Source: an uncultured Lachnospiraceae bacterium
Lineage (GTDB): Bacteria; Bacillota; Clostridia; Lachnospirales; Lachnospiraceae
Length of the DNA: 63,594 bases
NCBI GenBank assembly: GCA_947631505.1
Contig: CANRLR010000016.1
Coordinates: forward strand, 1-63,594
Direction: 5' to 3'
A model generated the notes under the pieces. That model saw only the letters and a list, made by a program, of their open reading frames with translations. It was not told where the DNA came from and made no database searches. Within the stretch, counting starts at the first letter, position 1, and each line of letters starts with the position of its first letter. Below, one piece after another: positions 60,696 through 63,594 of this stretch. Position numbers and translations under genes: made by a program.

Positions 60696-61892
60696 ATGTT
60701 AAATAAAAAATCCGTAGATGATATTAATGTTAAAGGACAGAAAGTTTTGGTTCGTTGTGATTTTAACGTTCCTTTGCAGGATGGAAAAATAACAGATGAG
60801 AACCGTCTTGTGGCAGCACTTCCTACCATTAAGAAATTAATTGCAGATGGCGGGAAAATTATTCTTTGTTCTCATCTTGGTAAGCCGAAGGGAGAGCCGA
60901 AACCAGAGCTTTCTCTGGCACCGGTAGCAACTCGTCTTTCTGAACTTTTAGGACAAGAAGTAAAATTTGCAGCAGATGCAAATGTTGTAGGTGAAAATGC
61001 GAAAGCAGCAGTCGCAGCGATGAATGACGGAGATGTAGTTCTTCTTGAAAATACCCGTTATCGGGCAGAGGAGACCAAAAATGAAGATGCATTTTCTAAA
61101 GATCTGGCTTCTCTCTGTGATGTGTTCGTAAATGATGCTTTTGGTACTGCACATAGAGCACACTGCTCTAATGTAGGTGTAACGAAGTATGTGGATACTG
61201 CTGTTGTAGGATATTTGATGCAGAAGGAAATTGATTTCCTTGGAAATGCGGTAAATAATCCAGAAAGACCTTTTGTTGCGATTCTTGGTGGAGCAAAAGT
61301 TTCCTCCAAAATTCCGGTAATTGAGAATTTGCTTGACAAGGTAGATACTTTGATTATTGGCGGTGGAATGGCATATACATTTATGGCTGCCCATGGTGAA
61401 CCGGTTGGTAACTCCCTTTTGGAAGAGGATTACAAACAGTATGCATTGGATATGGAGAAAAAGGCAGAGGAGAAAGGCGTTAAGCTGTTAATCCCAATTG
61501 ATACGGTAGTAGCTGACGATTTCTCAAATGATGCTAATTTCAGAACGGTAGGACGCGGTGAGATTCCAGATGATATGGAGGGACTCGATATCGGACCGGA
61601 AACTTCCAAGCTCTTCGCAGATGCAATTAAAGGTGCTAAAACTGTAGTATGGAACGGACCAATGGGCTGTTTTGAAATGCCGAATTTTGCAAAGGGAACT
61701 GTCGCTGTAGCACAGGCAATGGCGGATCTGGAAGGTGCAACAACGATTATCGGCGGCGGTGACAGTGCATCTGCATGTAATAATCTTGGCTTTGGTGATA
61801 AGATGACACACATTTCCACCGGTGGTGGAGCATCCCTTGAGTTCTTGGAAGGAAAAGAGCTCCCAGGTGTTGCCGCGGCTAATGATAAGTAA
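60696..61892 (+). CDS. pgk: Phosphoglycerate kinase
   Basis: This 398-residue enzyme makes ATP from 1,3-bisphosphoglycerate. Diagnostic parts are [11 protein letters not shown] (about 18-28), N-D-A-F-G-T-A-H-R, and the nucleotide-binding end G-G-G-D-S-A-S-A followed by [14 protein letters not shown]. The start at 60696 has GGAGG (60684-60688) seven bases upstream; the longer in-frame reading from 60576 begins inside the terminator hairpin. The last codons, A-A-N-D-K-stop, are partly repeated three times in the downstream gap. Confidence 0.98.
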   Translation: MLNKKSVDDINVKGQKVLVRCDFNVPLQDGKITDENRLVAALPTIKKLIADGGKIILCSHLGKPKGEPKPELSLAPVATRLSELLGQEVKFAADANVVGENAKAAVAAMNDGDVVLLENTRYRAEETKNEDAFSKDLASLCDVFVNDAFGTAHRAHCSNVGVTKYVDTAVVGYLMQKEIDFLGNAVNNPERPFVAILGGAKVSSKIPVIENLLDKVDTLIIGGGMAYTFMAAHGEPVGNSLLEEDYKQYALDMEKKAEEKGVKLLIPIDTVVADDFSNDANFRTVGRGEIPDDMEGLDIGPETSKLFADAIKGAKTVVWNGPMGCFEMPNFAKGTVAVAQAMADLEGATTIIGGGDSASACNNLGFGDKMTHISTGGGASLEFLEGKELPGVAAANDK

Positions 61893-61950
61893 ATAAATTT
61901 GTGGAAAAGCAGCGGCAACACCTTTGTCGCACGCAGCCAATGATAAATAA
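61881..61950 (+). repeat. Direct repeat copy 1, overlapping the 3' end of pgk
   Basis: Bases 61881-61919 are identical to 62172-62210 (39 bp), and similarity continues to about 61950. The repeat starts within the last codons of pgk (A-A-N-D-K-stop), and a near copy of those codons recurs at its end (61935-61950). Confidence 0.85.
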
Positions 61951-61962
61951 ACTGATGTCCAC

Positions 61963-61996
61963 GGATTGCTCCATTGCTTCGCAATTCCCGCAATCC
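61963..61996. repeat. Nested hairpin 1 in the pgk-tpiA gap
   Basis: The outer stem GGATTGC/GCAATCC (61963-61969 with 61990-61996) encloses an inner stem ATTGC/GCAAT (61973-61977 with 61981-61985). Confidence 0.65.
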
Positions 61997-62017
61997 TGCA
62001 AACATTCGAAATCCGCG

Positions 62018-62034
62018 CGTTTCCGTAGGAAACG
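62018..62034. repeat. Hairpin 2 in the pgk-tpiA gap
   Basis: CGTTTCC (62018-62024) pairs with GGAAACG (62028-62034) around a GTA loop. Confidence 0.6.
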
Positions 62035-62054
62035 GCTACTTTCTCATGTTTGGC

Positions 62055-62114
62055 GGGTCAATAAGGTCAAACATTGCTTTCGTGCAAGCACGTGCAATGT
62101 TGACCTTTTGACCC
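62055..62114. repeat. Long nested hairpin 3 in the pgk-tpiA gap
   Basis: Four stems stack in register: 62055-62061 with 62108-62114, 62065-62070 with 62100-62105, 62072-62077 with 62094-62099, and 62081-62085 with 62088-62092. That is 24 base pairs in 60 nt, with no T-run after it. Confidence 0.75.
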
Positions 62115-62144
62115 TGACATCAAATAATGGTGAAAGAGTAAAAT

Positions 62145-62184
62145 GCGGCGACGCCTTTGTCGCACGCAGCCAATGATAAGTAAA
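62145..62184 (+). repeat. Partial repeat copy 2 with hairpin
   Basis: It resembles 61912-61950. GCG-GCGAC (62145-62152) pairs with GTCGC and CGC (62159-62167), leaving one bulged A. It ends with another near copy of the pgk A-A-N-D-K-stop codons. Confidence 0.75.
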
Positions 62185-62240
62185 TAAATTTGTGGAAAAG
62201 CAGCGGCAACGCCTTTGTTGCCCGCAGCAACGATAAATAA
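62172..62240 (+). repeat. Direct repeat copy 3, before tpiA
   Basis: It contains the 39-bp identity with copy 1. Its hairpin has GCG-GCAAC (62203-62210) against GTTGC and CGC (62217-62225). Compared with copy 2, a G-C pair is replaced by an A-T pair, which is a compensatory change. The stretch 61893-62255 otherwise holds no gene. Confidence 0.8.
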
Positions 62241-62255
62241 AAGGAGAGTTTTACA

Positions 62256-63002
62256 ATGGCAAGAAAAAGAATTATTGCTGGTAACTGGAAGATGAATAAA
62301 ACTCCTACGGAGGCAGTTGCTTTAATCAATGAATTACTTCCTTTGGTAAAAAATGAAGATGTGGACGTAGTTTTCTGCGTTCCTGCCATCGACATTATTC
62401 CTGCTGTTGAGGCAGTCAAAGACAGTAATGTAAAAATTGGTGCGGAGAATCTTTACTTTGAAGAGAGTGGTGCCTATACAGGAGAAATTGCTCCTAATAT
62501 GCTGACAGATGCCGGTGTACAATATGTTATTATTGGTCATTCGGAAAGAAGGGAATATTTTGCGGAAACAGACGAAACCGTAAATAAGAAAGTGTTGAAA
62601 GCCTTTGAACACGATTTGACACCGATTATTTGTTGTGGTGAATCCCTTACCCAAAGAAAACAGGGAATTTATGTAGACTGGATCCGTATGCAGATTAAGA
62701 TTGCATTCCAGAATGTTACAGCAGAGCAGGCGAAGAAAGCAGTGATTGCTTACGAGCCGATTTGGGCAATTGGAACCGGAGAGACAGCAACGGCAGAACA
62801 GGCAGAAGAGGTATGTGCTGCGATTCGTCAGGTAATCGGTGAGATTTATGATGAAGCAACAGCGGATGCGATCCGTATTCAGTATGGTGGTTCTATGAAT
62901 GCGGGAAATGCAGCAGAGCTTTTGGCGAAGCCAAATATTGATGGTGGTCTGATCGGCGGTGCTTCTTTGAAACCGGATTTTGCTCAGATTGTCAATGCTT
63001 AA
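62256..63002 (+). CDS. tpiA: Triose-phosphate isomerase
   Basis: This 248-residue TIM-barrel enzyme interconverts dihydroxyacetone phosphate and glyceraldehyde 3-phosphate. Motifs: A-G-N-W-K-M-N-K-T with the catalytic Lys, catalytic His95 in I-G-H-S-E-R-R, catalytic Glu167 in [11 protein letters not shown], and Y-G-G-S-M-N. AAGGAG precedes the ATG. It follows pgk after a 363-bp repeat-filled gap, which is unusual for this operon. A strong terminator ends the gene run. Confidence 0.98.
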   Translation: MARKRIIAGNWKMNKTPTEAVALINELLPLVKNEDVDVVFCVPAIDIIPAVEAVKDSNVKIGAENLYFEESGAYTGEIAPNMLTDAGVQYVIIGHSERREYFAETDETVNKKVLKAFEHDLTPIICCGESLTQRKQGIYVDWIRMQIKIAFQNVTAEQAKKAVIAYEPIWAIGTGETATAEQAEEVCAAIRQVIGEIYDEATADAIRIQYGGSMNAGNAAELLAKPNIDGGLIGGASLKPDFAQIVNA

Positions 63003-63055
63003 TAGATGAATTGCTAAATTACTGATATGTTAAATTGAAAATAGGTTATCAAAAA

Positions 63056-63086
63056 AGAGAAGCCATAAGAAGGTTTCTCTTTTTTT
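63056..63086. terminator. Terminator after tpiA
   Basis: The stem 63056-63064 with 63072-63080 (one G-T pair) is followed by six T residues and preceded by an A-run, so it can work in both directions. Confidence 0.9.
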
Positions 63087-63121
63087 GATATAGGCAGCAG
63101 ACAAATTTTTTAAAAAAATTA

Positions 63122-63150
63122 TTGACTTTATAACTCTTCTGTGGTAACAT
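63122..63150 (+). promoter_or_regulatory. Promoter of the tRNA-Gly gene
   Basis: TTGACT (63122-63127) and TAACAT (63145-63150) are 17 bp apart, 30 bases before the tRNA. Confidence 0.7.
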
Positions 63151-63179
63151 ATCAATTGTGTTCAGGAGAACAACATATT

Positions 63180-63252
63180 GCGCGAGTGGCTCAGTTGGTA
63201 GAGCACAACCTTGCCAAGGTTGGGGCCGCGGGTTCGAGTCCCGTCTCGCGCT
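63180..63252 (+). tRNA. tRNA-Gly, anticodon GCC
   Basis: A full 73-nt cloverleaf is visible: acceptor GCGCGAG/CTCGCGC (63180-63186 with 63245-63251), D-arm GCTC/GAGC, anticodon arm CAACC-TTGCCAA-GGTTG with anticodon GCC, and T-arm GCGGG-TTCGAGT-CCCGT with a G-T pair. The discriminator is T, and CCA is not encoded. It reads GGC and GGU codons. Confidence 0.96.
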
Positions 63253-63258
63253 TCGTAA

Positions 63259-63290
63259 AGAAAATCGTAGAGAGTACGGTTTTCTTTTTT
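63259..63290 (+). terminator. Terminator after the tRNA
   Basis: The stem 63259-63269 with 63275-63285 (one G-T pair) is followed by T residues. It is seven bases after the tRNA. Confidence 0.85.
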
Positions 63291-63322
63291 TATTGTATAG
63301 GAAAGTCCGGCATTTGCGGAGC

Positions 63323-63345
63323 GAAGTTTGCCACAGGCAAACTTC
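63323..63345. repeat. Perfect 10-bp hairpin downstream of the tRNA
   Basis: GAAGTTTGCC (63323-63332) pairs with GGCAAACTTC (63336-63345) around ACA. It sits three bases before a second terminator. Confidence 0.6.
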
Positions 63346-63348
63346 AAG

Positions 63349-63376
63349 AGCGTCGGTTTTTCACGACGCTTTTTTT
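63349..63376 (+). terminator. Second terminator downstream of the tRNA
   Basis: AGCGTCG (63349-63355) pairs with CGACGCT (63364-63370), followed by six T residues. From here to 63524 no gene or signal is seen. Confidence 0.75.
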
Positions 63377-63524
63377 GTTTTGAGGAAGCAGGGTGTGCCT
63401 TAGATTTGAAGCATGGCTGTTGAGATACAATTATGATACAAAGTTAAATTATAGTAAGAAAGAATAATTTTGTGAAGAGCTGTGGGAAGGGAATGTGGGA
63501 AACGCAAAATAAAAGAGATAGGTA

Positions 63525-63554
63525 ATTGCGAAACTCGCTCAGCTCGTTCGCAAT
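63525..63554. repeat. Palindromic element at the window end (possibly truncated)
   Basis: ATTGCGAA (63525-63532) pairs with TTCGCAAT (63547-63554). A further ATTCGCG...CACGAAT repeat reaches the last base, so the element may continue outside the window. No gene is seen in the final 340 bases other than the features listed. Confidence 0.55.
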
Positions 63555-63594
63555 CTTGAATGAAAACAAAGAAGCATTCGCGACAAGCACGAAT

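Noticed and set aside
61901-62176. Open frame of 91 residues in the pgk-tpiA gap
   Set aside because: It consists of repeats and hairpins, has no ribosome site and its composition is unlike a protein gene.
61881-62240. CRISPR array
   Set aside because: Only two or three imperfect units with irregular spacing, derived from the pgk end, and no cas genes.
63141-63403. Two small overlapping plus-strand open frames of about 80 residues
   Set aside because: They read through the tRNA-Gly gene and its terminators and have no ribosome site.

Overview
The window looks like the chromosome of an endospore-forming Firmicute of class Clostridia, most likely a Lachnospiraceae-type gut anaerobe. The evidence is the order recN-spoIVB-spo0A, a cdaA-cdaR pair, a gap-pgk-tpiA glycolytic run, AGGAGG-type ribosome binding sites, frequent GTG/TTG starts and moderately AT-rich DNA. 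No phage, transposase or CRISPR array was seen. Family assignments come from motif recognition, not from database searches.

Layout. 1-2800: a small accessory patch with the tail of an XRE regulator, a lysine-rich secreted protein, a class III-type Fic protein, a second XRE regulator and a 141-nt imperfect hairpin. 2852-6460: an operon of two unknown membrane proteins, then the c-di-AMP cyclase cdaA and its partner cdaR. 6498-8006 (minus): a lone carboxyltransferase subunit. 8186-46814: a surface-polymer locus of nearly 39 kb. 46751-49540 (minus): typA and a DUF2156-type protein. 49778-53776: a 1332-residue Ig-like repeat surface protein. 53793-59377: recN, spoIVB, spo0A, glgA. 59531-63002: gap, pgk, tpiA, with an unusual repeat-filled gap before tpiA. 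63180-63252: tRNA-Gly(GCC), followed by two terminators and a truncated palindrome.

The surface-polymer locus divides into modules. (A) 8186-12936: a teichoic-acid-type ABC exporter, TagD, a CDP-glycerol glycerophosphotransferase and an LCP ligase. (B) 12998-23564: an aminotransferase and a phosphoglycosyltransferase that could start a chain with an amino sugar, a Wzy/ligase-like protein, glycosyltransferases, a GT2-TagF fusion, a degenerate TagF-like protein, and TarI/TarJ for CDP-ribitol. (C) 23652-34839: WecE transaminase, MaoC hydratase, GNAT acyltransferase, ArnC-like glycosyltransferase, two large membrane proteins, YfhO, an ArnE/ArnF-like pair, a GtrB/CsbB-like glycosyltransferase and a YbgC-like thioesterase. 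(D) 34852-46814: GT2-GtrA fusion, GT2s, two LicD proteins, Wzy, Wzx, a PglF/CapD-like dehydratase and an acyltransferase.

The most unusual part is module C. It resembles a Gram-positive version of the Arn aminoarabinose route: an amino-deoxysugar is made, N-acylated, put on a polyprenyl phosphate, flipped by an SMR pair and transferred outside the membrane by GT-C enzymes. Two hot-dog-fold acyl-CoA enzymes are embedded in it, which suggests a non-acetyl acyl decoration. The whole locus encodes precursors for both glycerol-phosphate (TagD) and ribitol-phosphate (TarIJ) units and two export routes (ABC and Wzx). The gap promoter carries a Rex-like operator and a second flanking inverted repeat, pointing to redox or metabolite control of glycolysis.
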